From: JAFASC01 sp034669505
GTDB taxonomy: Bacteria > Pseudomonadota > Alphaproteobacteria > Rhizobiales > Beijerinckiaceae
Assembly (NCBI GenBank): GCA_034669505.1
Contig: JAXDNJ010000040.1
Coordinates: 16,788-80,787, forward strand
DNA: 64,000 nt
Direction of reading: 5' to 3'
The notes beneath the pieces are model-generated. The model saw only the letters and a program-made list of their open reading frames with translations. It was not told where the DNA came from and did no database searches. A program made the translations under genes and the position numbers. Shown here piece by piece: positions 1 to 7,945 of the stretch. Positions within the stretch are counted from its first letter, which is position 1. Every line of letters begins with the position of its first letter.

Positions 1-2
1 CC

Positions 3-782
3 GGCGTGACGTTCGCTTACGACGCCAAGCGCAATGCCGTCGCCGAACTCAACATCGATGTCGCTCCGGGTGAGACGGTGGCCCTCGTGGGTGCGACCGG
101 GTCGGGTAAGTCGACGACGCTCGGCCTCTTGCACCGCGTGTTCGATCCGCAACAAGGCTCGATCTCAATCGATGCGATCGATATCCGCGACATGAGTCTC
201 GAATCTCTTCGACGGAATATCGGCGTCGTCTTCCAGGAGCCCATGTTGTTTGCGCGCTCGATCGAGGAAAATCTCCGAGTCGGCAAGCCGGAGGCGACGC
301 CGGAGGAAATTGCCATGGCGCTCGAGCGGGCGCAGGCCGCCGATTTCGTCGCACGCAATCCGGAAGGGGTCGCGGCGCGTGTCGGCGAGCGCGGCCGTTC
401 GCTTTCCGGCGGCGAGCGCCAACGCCTTTCGATCGCACGCGCGCTTTTGAAGGACCCGCCGATCATGATCTTCGATGAGGCGACGAGCGCGCTCGATGCG
501 ACGACGGAGCGCCAAATACAGGCGGCGCTGGAGCGCGCCACGCATGGGCGTACGACCTTCGTGATCGCGCATCGGCTCGCCACGATCCGCAATGCCAACC
601 GCATCCTGGTTTTCGACCACGGCCGCATTGTCGAGAGCGGCACGTTCGACGAGCTTCTCGCGCTCGACGGTAAGTTCGCCACGCTCGCGCGCGCGCAGTA
701 CATGACAAGCGAGGCCAAGCGCGATCCGGAAACCGCCGCGATCGTGCGCGAGGCGCCGCATGCCGAGCAGCAAGCGGGCTGA
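3..782 (+). CDS. ndvA: Cyclic beta-glucan exporter, ATPase end (partial)
   Basis: This is the C-terminal, ATP-binding half of an ABC exporter; the frame is open to the left edge, so the membrane domain lies outside the window. Walker A (GATGSGKS) is near visible residue 29, followed by the ABC signature LSGGERQRLS, Walker B (IMIFDEATSALD) and the H-loop (IAHRLAT). The wording around Walker A (GLLHRVFDPQQG) and the tail (FATLARAQYM) resemble NdvA/ChvA exporters, which move cyclic beta-1,2-glucan to the periplasm using ATP. Substrate assignment is inference from these stretches. An OpgG-like gene near 18 kb fits a periplasmic glucan pathway but is not linked. Another ABC exporter of the same family is the main alternative. 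Confidence 0.8.
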   Translation, partial: GVTFAYDAKRNAVAELNIDVAPGETVALVGATGSGKSTTLGLLHRVFDPQQGSISIDAIDIRDMSLESLRRNIGVVFQEPMLFARSIEENLRVGKPEATPEEIAMALERAQAADFVARNPEGVAARVGERGRSLSGGERQRLSIARALLKDPPIMIFDEATSALDATTERQIQAALERATHGRTTFVIAHRLATIRNANRILVFDHGRIVESGTFDELLALDGKFATLARAQYMTSEAKRDPETAAIVREAPHAEQQAG

Positions 783-897
783 ATACCGCAGGGCGGAGGC
801 GGAGTTCCCGCATGACTTCGCCGGTATGGAAGCGGAGGTCGCGCGCGACGAAGTCGCCCGCTTTCGCAGCGGCGATAATCCGCTGCCGCGGCGTTGA
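760..897 (+). CDS. Small ORF overlapping the exporter end
   Basis: A 45-residue frame starts at an ATG inside the last codons of the exporter gene and runs past its stop. It is highly charged (starts MPSSKRAEYRRAEAEF, ends NPLPRR) and has no recognisable domain. The overlapping start is typical of translational coupling, but no good Shine-Dalgarno sequence is visible and the length is small, so it may be chance. The remaining bases up to about 1075 hold nothing I can recognise. Confidence 0.3.
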   Translation: MPSSKRAEYRRAEAEFPHDFAGMEAEVARDEVARFRSGDNPLPRR

Positions 898-1075
898 ATG
901 TGACGAGCGAGGCCGCGGCGAGCGCGAGTACGCAAGCGCTCAATTTTGCGCAGATGTTGCGGTTTGACCTGAATGCGTTTCCTCGCCTGACGCGAATGGC
1001 CATTGAAAGCTAGCCATCCCTTATTGCCGCCAGTGTGCCGCGCCGCGATATTTCGTCGACGCTGGTGCCGCCGCC

Positions 1076-1273
1076 TCACTGCAAAGCGCGGGCGATCTCC
1101 TTCAGGCCTCCTAGCGCCTGTCGCAGGTCCTCGATGTATGAGCTTTCGGTTCCGGCCGTCGTGTTCGAACCCGTTTGGCCGTAAGTACTCAGGACAAACG
1201 CGATGCCCGCCAAAACGATCAGGCGATAGGCCCACGTCATCACGGACATGGCTTCGCTCAAAAGGCGGAGCAT
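1076..1273 (-). CDS. Small single-pass membrane protein
   Basis: About 65 residues, read from the ATG at 1273, which lies one base after the stop codon of the PilZ gene, so the two are probably translated from one message. A hydrophobic stretch (MTWAYRLIVLAGIAFVLST, about residues 11-29) is followed by a polar tail with a predicted helix rich in Leu and Lys. No family is recognised. The longer reading with an upstream start is a shadow of the PilZ gene in another frame. The close pairing with PilZ suggests, but does not show, a shared role at the membrane. Confidence 0.5.
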   Translation of the reverse strand: MLRLLSEAMSVMTWAYRLIVLAGIAFVLSTYGQTGSNTTAGTESSYIEDLRQALGGLKEIARALQ

Positions 1274-1274
1274 C

Positions 1275-1634
1275 TCACAACATCTCGGTGAGTTCGGCGA
1301 CGCGCGCCTGAAGGACCGCACGATCGGCCTCCAGCTTTTTGATGCGCCGCGCGGTCTCGATGGAGACAACGGCTTGTCGCCCGCCTGCTTGCGGAAAGCT
1401 GACACCGGCCTCGTCTTGCCGCCGCCAGATGACGCGGGCGCGGCGAGTTTCGCCTTTCTGCGGCAGCATGAGATCGAATTCGCCCGGGAGCAGGACGGTG
1501 CGCTCGAAGACGAGCTTTGCCCCGTTCTGGGACATGTTGCGAATGAGGCAGTCGATCGTGCAGTACTGATTGTTGAAGGCGAGCCGCCCGCCGAGATAGG
1601 TACGCCCCCTTTTGAATTCGCGGCGCTCCTGCAT
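1275..1634 (-). CDS. PilZ domain protein
   Basis: A 119-residue protein with the two signatures of a c-di-GMP-binding PilZ domain: RxxxR at residues 5-9 (RREFKR) and the (D/N)xSxxG motif NMSQNG at 33-38. A helical C-terminal tail of about 30 residues (ETARRIKKLEADRAVLQARV) looks like a coiled coil. The ATG at 1634 is chosen because a purine-rich GGGGGCAGG lies just upstream and the PilZ motif starts at once; a longer reading to 1742 adds an unlikely N-terminus. It probably acts as a small c-di-GMP receptor in the cytoplasm; the output is unknown. The downstream membrane protein follows directly. Confidence 0.85.
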   Translation of the reverse strand: MQERREFKRGRTYLGGRLAFNNQYCTIDCLIRNMSQNGAKLVFERTVLLPGEFDLMLPQKGETRRARVIWRRQDEAGVSFPQAGGRQAVVSIETARRIKKLEADRAVLQARVAELTEML

Positions 1635-1794
1635 ACACCTGCCCCCTATTGGCACATCTGACGATTGTGCCGGGGAAGCCGCAAGTCCGAGGCCAAAAAT
1701 CGTCAGGCCCGTCGGCGATGCATAACAAACAAACCTTGCCACACCGCAGCCGCCGAGGTGCGGCTACGCTCGCATCTGCGCATTACGGTTTATC

Positions 1795-2052
1795 TCACTT
1801 ATGCTGCTTCGATTGAGCTGCTGACTCGCCGCCAGGCGCAACCGCGGCGCCGGTCTTTGGTTTGGCGACGCCGCTGCCGACGCCCCCGGCGCTGGTGACC
1901 TCCGCCGGCGACACCACTTTTCCTTGTTGCAGAGACCGGTCCGCCGCCGCAGCCGGATGATCCGGCAGCTTCTTTACATCTTGCGCATAGCTCGAGAAAG
2001 CAAACCCGCCGACGCCCGCCGTAACAGCGACGGCCAGAACCGCGTTCTTCAT
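1795..2052 (-). CDS. Small secreted protein of unknown function
   Basis: An 85-residue protein with a clear Sec-type signal peptide (basic start, hydrophobic core AVLAVAVTAGVGGFAFSSYA, then AQD as likely cleavage). The mature part is low in complexity, rich in Ala, Gly, Val, Ser and Pro, and has no known domain. An AGGAGA ribosome binding site stands 7 bases before the ATG at 2052. Products like this are common unannotated periplasmic proteins in this order; no function can be assigned. Confidence 0.6.
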   Translation of the reverse strand: MKNAVLAVAVTAGVGGFAFSSYAQDVKKLPDHPAAAADRSLQQGKVVSPAEVTSAGGVGSGVAKPKTGAAVAPGGESAAQSKQHK

Positions 2053-2243
2053 GCCACGTCTCCTACATACCATGCCATCTGCATACACCATATCGATCGC
2101 ACATTGCGATATTTGCATCGCGGCGTAAAGTTGCCGGCCAAGCCGCGCCGTTTTGCGCGTTCCTTAGCTTGCGGCAAACTCTGTGGTATGACACGCTAAT
2201 AACGGAACGATTGGCGAGGGTGGATAACTAGAGGGAGGCTGCA

Positions 2244-2738
2244 TTGCGTAAGCTTTTCACAGCAATCTTTTTTGGTCTTTTGCTGATCGTCGGACCAGGG
2301 ACCGAGTCGGCTCAAAGCGGCGACGCGACGTTCAAGCTGACAGACAAAGCGCGCTTCAGCATCATGATCAAGTTCTTCTCCCAGACTCGCAAATGGGAAT
2401 GGCCCAGCGCCACCACCCATTATACCCTTAGCGACACCGGTCAGCACTCCTTCCGCCTGGGATGTCAGGACGGAGAGAAGATCTGCTACGGCGGATCATT
2501 TACCGCCGACGACAAGACGCACTGGGGCGTCGGCTTCAAGGGCGACAAAGGTTGTAAGGATTGCTGTCTCACGTGCGGCAATAACGTCTCCCATGCCTGG
2601 AACCTCAACGAGGCGCCCTCCTTCACCTGTGCGTCCTGTAACGATGGATCCTGCCAGTGTGGAGTAGGTACATCGAACAGCCTATGCGCGGCCCATCGCG
2701 GGAATAATCCCAGTCTCGGATGCACGCAGCAGCAGTAG
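2244..2738 (+). CDS. Secreted cysteine-rich protein
   Basis: A 164-residue protein starting at TTG 2244, with GAGGGAGG just upstream as ribosome binding site. Residues 1-23 form a signal peptide (basic start, then FTAIFFGLLLIVG). The C-terminal half carries twelve cysteines, at 74, 81, 104, 107, 108, 111, 129, 132, 137, 139, 148 and 160, mostly in close pairs such as CKDCCLTC and CASC. That pattern suggests a disulfide-bonded or metal-binding exported protein. I do not recognise the family. It has no operon partner; rlmN follows after about 300 bases. Confidence 0.6.
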   Translation: MRKLFTAIFFGLLLIVGPGTESAQSGDATFKLTDKARFSIMIKFFSQTRKWEWPSATTHYTLSDTGQHSFRLGCQDGEKICYGGSFTADDKTHWGVGFKGDKGCKDCCLTCGNNVSHAWNLNEAPSFTCASCNDGSCQCGVGTSNSLCAAHRGNNPSLGCTQQQ

Positions 2739-3047
2739 CGCGCCTTCGGAGCCGAAGCCGCAACCTCGCTTGACTGCCCGGTCGTGCGTGCCGCGGCTGC
2801 ATGAGATGATGCGCCCGCTCCGCGTGTTTTTGCGACGAAAATCCAGTTTGGAAATATAAATGCAAATAAAAATCGCCGGCTGTGGATGCCCGTTGGACGG
2901 CTTGGCCTTTCTGATGCGAGATTAACAGCTTCTAACGGCCCAGTGGCCTCATCGTGCCATCGGAGATCGCTCTGGACAGAGCGGCCGGATGCACAATTTT
3001 AAGCGGGCCTTTGGCGCCCTGCCCGCCGTTCCTATATATGGTCACCC
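2739..3047. other. Intergenic region before rlmN
   Basis: No gene is supported here. Around 2840-2875 there is an AT-rich patch, unusual for this DNA, which could hold promoter elements for rlmN, but I see no convincing -35/-10 pair. Confidence 0.5.
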
Positions 3048-4265
3048 ATGACCATCGCCGCCGACATCCTGGCCCCGCCTGCCCTGACCGCCGCGCCGAT
3101 CTTGCCCGCCCCCTCTGCGACGGCGAAGGCCTCGCTCGCCGGCGCGACCCGGGCCGAATTCGCCGAGGCGCTCGCCGCCGTGGGCGTGCCGCCGCGCGAC
3201 CTTCGCATGCGCACGACGCAACTCTGGCAGTGGATCTATCACCAGGGCATCCGCGATTTTTCCGCGATGCTGAACGTCTCCAAGCACCTGCGCGCCGCGC
3301 TCACGGAAGCCTACAGCCTCGAGCGCCCCGAAATCGTCACCGAGCAGCTCTCCTCCGATGGCACGCGCAAATGGCTGATCCGCATGCCGCCGGTGGACGG
3401 CCGAGATCGCGGCGCCGAGATCGAATGCGTCTACATCCCCGAGAGCGACCGCGGCACGCTCTGCGTCTCGAGCCAGGTCGGCTGCACGCTGACCTGCACC
3501 TTCTGCCACACCGGCACGCAGCGTCTCGTGCGCAATCTCTCGACGCGCGAAATCGTCGCGCAGCTGATCATCGCGCGCGACCGCCTCGGCGATTTCCCCG
3601 GCCTCGCCCCGCCTGGCGACGGGGTCGTGCCGTCGGGCGAGGGTGTGCGCGCCATCTCCAACATCGTCTTCATGGGCATGGGCGAGCCGCTCTACAATTT
3701 CGACGCTGTGCGCGACGCAATCGACATCATGTCGGACGGCGACGGGCTGTCTTTGTCGAAGCGCCGCATCACGGTCTCGACCTCCGGCGTCGTGCCGGAA
3801 ATACCGCGGCTCGGCGAGGAATCCGGCGCGATGCTGGCGATCTCGCTGCATGCGGTCACCGACGATCTCCGCAATACGCTCGTGCCGCTCAACAAGAAAT
3901 ATCCACTTGAGAAGCTGCTCGAGGCGTGCCGCACCTTTCCCGGCGCCTCAAACGCGCGGCGCATCACCTTCGAATATGTGATGCTGAAGGGCGTGAACGA
4001 TTCACCCGCCGAGGGGCGCGAGCTGGTGCGGCTGTTGAAGCGCATTCCCGCAAAGATCAACCTGATCCCGTTCAACCCCTGGCCCGGCACGAAATACGAG
4101 TGCTCGGACTGGGGTGTAATCGAGCGCTTCTCCGACATCGTCTTCAGCGCCGGCTATGCGAGTCCCGTCCGCACCCCGCGCGGCCGCGATATCCTGGCCG
4201 CCTGCGGGCAATTGAAGAGCGAGACGGAGAAGGTAAGGGCAAGAGCAAGGCTATTGGATTGTTAA
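3048..4265 (+). CDS. rlmN: Dual-specificity RNA methyltransferase RlmN
   Basis: Radical-SAM enzyme that places a C2 methyl group on A2503 of 23S rRNA and on A37 of some tRNAs. The [4Fe-4S] cluster motif CxxxCxxC is visible as C146, C150 and C153 (CTLTCTFCHTG). The second catalytic cysteine near the C-terminus is C386 in ILAACGQL, and the family stretch VFMGMGEPLYNF is at about 208-218. At 405 residues it has a 25-30 residue Pro/Ala-rich N-terminal extension compared with many RlmN proteins. The ATG at 3048 is the natural start. It seems to be monocistronic. Confidence 0.95.
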   Translation: MTIAADILAPPALTAAPILPAPSATAKASLAGATRAEFAEALAAVGVPPRDLRMRTTQLWQWIYHQGIRDFSAMLNVSKHLRAALTEAYSLERPEIVTEQLSSDGTRKWLIRMPPVDGRDRGAEIECVYIPESDRGTLCVSSQVGCTLTCTFCHTGTQRLVRNLSTREIVAQLIIARDRLGDFPGLAPPGDGVVPSGEGVRAISNIVFMGMGEPLYNFDAVRDAIDIMSDGDGLSLSKRRITVSTSGVVPEIPRLGEESGAMLAISLHAVTDDLRNTLVPLNKKYPLEKLLEACRTFPGASNARRITFEYVMLKGVNDSPAEGRELVRLLKRIPAKINLIPFNPWPGTKYECSDWGVIERFSDIVFSAGYASPVRTPRGRDILAACGQLKSETEKVRARARLLDC

Positions 4266-4424
4266 ATCTGCTTATTGACAACCGGCTCGGCTGACTCCGG
4301 ACGCCGATCGCACGCATGCTTCATCGCCGAAGTCAGCTCACTTGCATCCGACCGGGAACACGACCTAAGATCGTCTCCACTCCAGCGATCAGCCGGCATC
4401 GATCGGCCAAAGTAAGAGGCAATT

Positions 4425-5690
4425 ATGGTCGACTCCAAGACAGACGCCGTACCGATCGTCACATTGAACAGTCTACGCCCAAAGGATGCAGGACAGGCCG
4501 GATTGGAATCGGTCGTCGAAAACCTGCCGGATCAGAAGGCCGCGGTCCGCTACCAAGCCGTCGTGGAGAAGCTTGGACAAGAAACGGAACAAACGAGCCC
4601 CAACGTTATGATCGCGATCGGTGATCGCGACACGTCAATCTTGCAGAGCCGCATCGCCGAAGGTGGCGACGCGGGACCGCCAAAGCCCGGAGGCGCAATC
4701 GAGGCGCAGTTCGGCGACGGGCTGACCGGCGGGGACCTCTTGGGTTGGATTCGAAGCGTCTTCGACCACATCGACCAAAGCCGATGGCATCCGATCGTGC
4801 GTCCGCCCGACACTAAGGTCGGAACTTTGGCGGACGTGGGACGCCTTGCGGTTATCGGCGACTGGGGAACGAACCTCTACGGCGCGCCTGTTTCTGCCGC
4901 TTCCATAAAGCGAACCGGCACGTATGAGATGCTCCTCCATCTCGGCGACATCTACTATTCGGGAACTGCGAAAGAGACGCAGCAACGGTTCCTTGACGTT
5001 TGGCCGACGGATGCAGGCAAGGTGAGCCGTGCGATGAACGGAAATCACGAGATGTATTCGGGAGGCTACGCCTACTTCGACCACATTCTGCCGACGTTCC
5101 AGCAGAACTCGAGCTATTTCGCCGTGCAGAACACCGATTGGCTGCTTGTCGGTCTTGACACGGCACACACCGACCACGCGCTCGATTACGAGCAGGTGGC
5201 GTGGCTGAACACCATCGTGCAGGGCGCGGGGCGGCGTAAGCTGGTTTTGTTCTCGCATCACCAGCCCTATTCACGCCTGGAAAAGCAGGGACCACACTTA
5301 CAGACGGCGCTTGCCACGCTGTTTCAGAGCCGGGCGATCACCGCCTGGTATTGGGGTCACGAGCATAATTGCGTCATCTATGACAAGCACCCGACATTTG
5401 GACTCTACGGCCGTTGTATCGGGCATGGAGGAATTCCAGCGCCACGGAAAAGCGAAGTGAAGAACGCGCCCGTGGATCGCCAGCTCAGTGGAATTACCTG
5501 GAATAGGCTTTCTGCAACATCCGATTCGCCGGCGTGCCTCGTGCTTGATGGACCCAATCCGCTGGTTCCGGGCGAGGAGAAGAAATTCGGGCCACACGGC
5601 TATCTGACACTCGAATTCAACGGCCCAAACTTGGTTGAACGGGTACACCTGCCTGACGGCACCGAGATTTTCAAAGGACAAATATCCTGA
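4425..5690 (+). CDS. Calcineurin-like metallophosphoesterase
   Basis: A 421-residue cytoplasmic protein (no signal peptide) with the full metal-binding set of the metallophosphoesterase fold: D146 (GDWG), D175 (GDIYY), N207-H208 (GNHE), H278/H279 (SHHQ) and H312/H314 (GHEH). The tyrosines after GD recall purple-acid-phosphatase-like members. The first 135 residues match no domain I know and may be a partner-binding module. AAGAGG precedes the ATG. A trypsin-like protease follows after 20 bases, probably in one transcript. Substrate (nucleotide, phosphoprotein or phosphodiester) cannot be told from sequence. Confidence 0.85.
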   Translation: MVDSKTDAVPIVTLNSLRPKDAGQAGLESVVENLPDQKAAVRYQAVVEKLGQETEQTSPNVMIAIGDRDTSILQSRIAEGGDAGPPKPGGAIEAQFGDGLTGGDLLGWIRSVFDHIDQSRWHPIVRPPDTKVGTLADVGRLAVIGDWGTNLYGAPVSAASIKRTGTYEMLLHLGDIYYSGTAKETQQRFLDVWPTDAGKVSRAMNGNHEMYSGGYAYFDHILPTFQQNSSYFAVQNTDWLLVGLDTAHTDHALDYEQVAWLNTIVQGAGRRKLVLFSHHQPYSRLEKQGPHLQTALATLFQSRAITAWYWGHEHNCVIYDKHPTFGLYGRCIGHGGIPAPRKSEVKNAPVDRQLSGITWNRLSATSDSPACLVLDGPNPLVPGEEKKFGPHGYLTLEFNGPNLVERVHLPDGTEIFKGQIS

Positions 5691-5710
5691 GGCATCAGAA
5701 AGCAGATCAC

Positions 5711-6925
5711 ATGATGAAAATCGATTGGCACCGGCCGGCCCACCCAACGAGCGTTGCCGAGACGACATCCGTCCTGCGCAAAAGACGCCCTATCACTCGG
5801 CCACCCTCCGGACTGGAAAGCGCTGGAGAATTGGCTTTCGATGCGCCTCGCACGAACAGCGCAACGGAACATGAGCAGGTCGAAAGATTAAGTGACGCGC
5901 TCGCCAGCGTGAAATCACCGGTTCCGGCGGCCGATACGGCCGATGCGCATGAAAACGTCGTGGCCGGAGCCCGCTCGGGACTTGCGAAGCTAAATCAAGG
6001 TGAATCGCCCGCGAACTTCACTTTCGGCGAGCATGTCGGACTGGAAGCCGTCATTATCACCAATGGCCAGCGCCCGAGCCTGTTCATCCGGGACGGCTTC
6101 GTTGATCTTCATTCGCCCGATATCGGTGAATGGGAGATGGGGCTCGCTCGTTTTGAGAGCAAGATCCGGCAAGTGATCACGTCTGTCGGACGAATCGACA
6201 TCCCCGTTAGACCCTGGTTTGTCGGCACCTGCTTCGTGATCTCAGACGGATTAGTGCTCACCAACAGACATGTGCTGGAAGTGATCGCGACCCAGGACAG
6301 CGCCGGTGCCTGGGCCCTGAAGTGGCCGCAGGCAACTACCGTTGACTTCGTCGGCGAAGATGGAGCGACGACGGCGACTAAGTTCAAAATTACCGGCGTC
6401 GCATTTGCTGGACCCGACCCAATCAACGAAACCCTTAACTTTGCGCATCTGGACATCGCCGTTTTGCGTGTCGATCCCGCGAGCGACGCCGCACATACAT
6501 TTCCGGAAGCCGTCACGTTCGAAACCGACGTCGCTCAGCCCAAAGCCGAAAGCGACCTCTATGTCGTGGGCTTTCCAGGCCAACCGGGGGTCTGGCTGTT
6601 CAACGGCGTGCCGATGACAGGGACAGAGACAACGCAGGTCATCTCGACCATCTTCAACAGTAAATTCGGAATCAAGCGGCTTGCGCCCGGAAGCATCAAA
6701 GCCGGGCCGGGTCAGGTCGCGAGCGACAGCAAAAGCTGGATATGCGCTCACGATGCCTCGACGCTCGGCGGCAATTCGGGCTCATGCGTCGCCGACCTGA
6801 GCGGCGACGGGTTCCGCGTCGTCGCACTTCATTTTGCAGGCGTCAATCGCGAGCAGAATTGGGCGCATGTCGCGGCACGGTTGCACGATCACCTCGCCGA
6901 TTTCTCCGCAACATTCGTCGCCTGA
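5711..6925 (+). CDS. Trypsin-like serine protease, no signal peptide
   Basis: A 404-residue protein whose C-terminal 240 residues form a chymotrypsin-fold protease domain. The triad is visible as H187 (LTNRHVL), D248 (HLDIAVL) and S356 (LGGNSGS). Residues 1-160 are low in recognisable structure, and there is no signal peptide or membrane segment, so it should act in the cytoplasm, unlike HtrA proteases. No PDZ domain is present. It lies 20 bases after the phosphoesterase gene, in the same direction. Signal-less trypsin domains are known as effectors or processing modules in bacterial conflict and signalling systems; that role here is inference. Confidence 0.85.
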   Translation: MMKIDWHRPAHPTSVAETTSVLRKRRPITRPPSGLESAGELAFDAPRTNSATEHEQVERLSDALASVKSPVPAADTADAHENVVAGARSGLAKLNQGESPANFTFGEHVGLEAVIITNGQRPSLFIRDGFVDLHSPDIGEWEMGLARFESKIRQVITSVGRIDIPVRPWFVGTCFVISDGLVLTNRHVLEVIATQDSAGAWALKWPQATTVDFVGEDGATTATKFKITGVAFAGPDPINETLNFAHLDIAVLRVDPASDAAHTFPEAVTFETDVAQPKAESDLYVVGFPGQPGVWLFNGVPMTGTETTQVISTIFNSKFGIKRLAPGSIKAGPGQVASDSKSWICAHDASTLGGNSGSCVADLSGDGFRVVALHFAGVNREQNWAHVAARLHDHLADFSATFVA

Positions 6926-7156
6926 CGGGAAGAGCAATCTCCGCGGGCGACGCTCCAATTCTGGGCGCAGATCGTGGGAAAGTGCATCTCGCCGGCACGC
7001 CCTCCGACACTCCAGGTAAGTTTACGCAGCCTGCGTACAGTCGGCTGGCTGGGCGTCGGAATGACAACGCCACGGCCCAAGCCCCGGACGTTTGCCATCC
7101 TTGCCACGCTGTGAACAATGAGGTCGGTCAGCTCAGGCGCTATCGGAGGCCTCCTT

Positions 7157-7945
7157 TTGTCAGTGCTACAACGCAATAACGTGCAGGTCCGCGGCCACGG
7201 CGATCGCGCGATGCTCTTCGCGCACGGTTTCGGCTGCGATCAGAACATGTGGCGCTTCGTCGCGCCGGCCTTCGAGCAGAACTTCAGGATCGTGCTGTTC
7301 GATCATGTCGGCGCCGGCGGCTCGGACCTCTCGGCTTACTCACGGCAAAAATATTCGGCCCTCCAAGGTTACGCCGACGACGTCGTGGAGATCGGCGAGG
7401 CGCTCCATCTGGAAGACGCGGTCTTCGTCGGCCATTCCGTCAGCGCCATGATCGGCATCGTCGCCGCGTCGAAGGCGCCAAGAATGTTTGGCCATCTCGT
7501 GCTGGTCGGGCCATCGCCGCGCTACATCAACGACGGCGATTATGTCGGCGGTTTTTCCGCGGCGCAGATCGAGGAGCTCCTGGATTTCCTGGACAATAAC
7601 CACATGGGGTGGTCGCAGGCGATGGCGCCGATGATTATGGGCAATGCCGAGCGCCCCGAACTCGGCGAGGAACTCGTCAACAGCTTCTGCCGCACCGATC
7701 CCGAAATCGCCAAGCATTTTGCCCGCACGACCTTCATGTCCGACAATCGCGCCGACTTGGCCAAGGTGCAGGCGAAATCGCTCATCCTGCAATGCAGCGA
7801 CGACATCATCGCGCCGAATTGCGTCGGCGAATATGTGCACAAGCATTTGCCGAACAGCGAACTTGTCGTGATGCGCGCGACCGGCCATTGCCCGAACCTG
7901 AGCGCGCCGGACGAGACGATCGCGGCGATCCGCGCCTTTGTCTGA
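7157..7945 (+). CDS. RsbQ-like alpha/beta hydrolase
   Basis: An alpha/beta hydrolase of about 262 residues. Counting from TTG 7157, the triad is S94 (GHSVSAM), D215 or D216 (CSDDIIAP) and H244 (TGHCPN), close in position to the triad of Bacillus RsbQ; the oxyanion stretch AHGFGCDQNMW also matches RsbQ. TTG 7157 is preferred because GGAGG stands 7 bases before it; GTG 7163 and a longer reading from 7118 are alternatives. The end overlaps the next gene, a PAS-containing kinase, echoing the RsbQ-RsbP pair, in which the hydrolase supplies a signal molecule to a PAS protein. The ligand is unknown. Confidence 0.85.
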   Translation: MSVLQRNNVQVRGHGDRAMLFAHGFGCDQNMWRFVAPAFEQNFRIVLFDHVGAGGSDLSAYSRQKYSALQGYADDVVEIGEALHLEDAVFVGHSVSAMIGIVAASKAPRMFGHLVLVGPSPRYINDGDYVGGFSAAQIEELLDFLDNNHMGWSQAMAPMIMGNAERPELGEELVNSFCRTDPEIAKHFARTTFMSDNRADLAKVQAKSLILQCSDDIIAPNCVGEYVHKHLPNSELVVMRATGHCPNLSAPDETIAAIRAFV

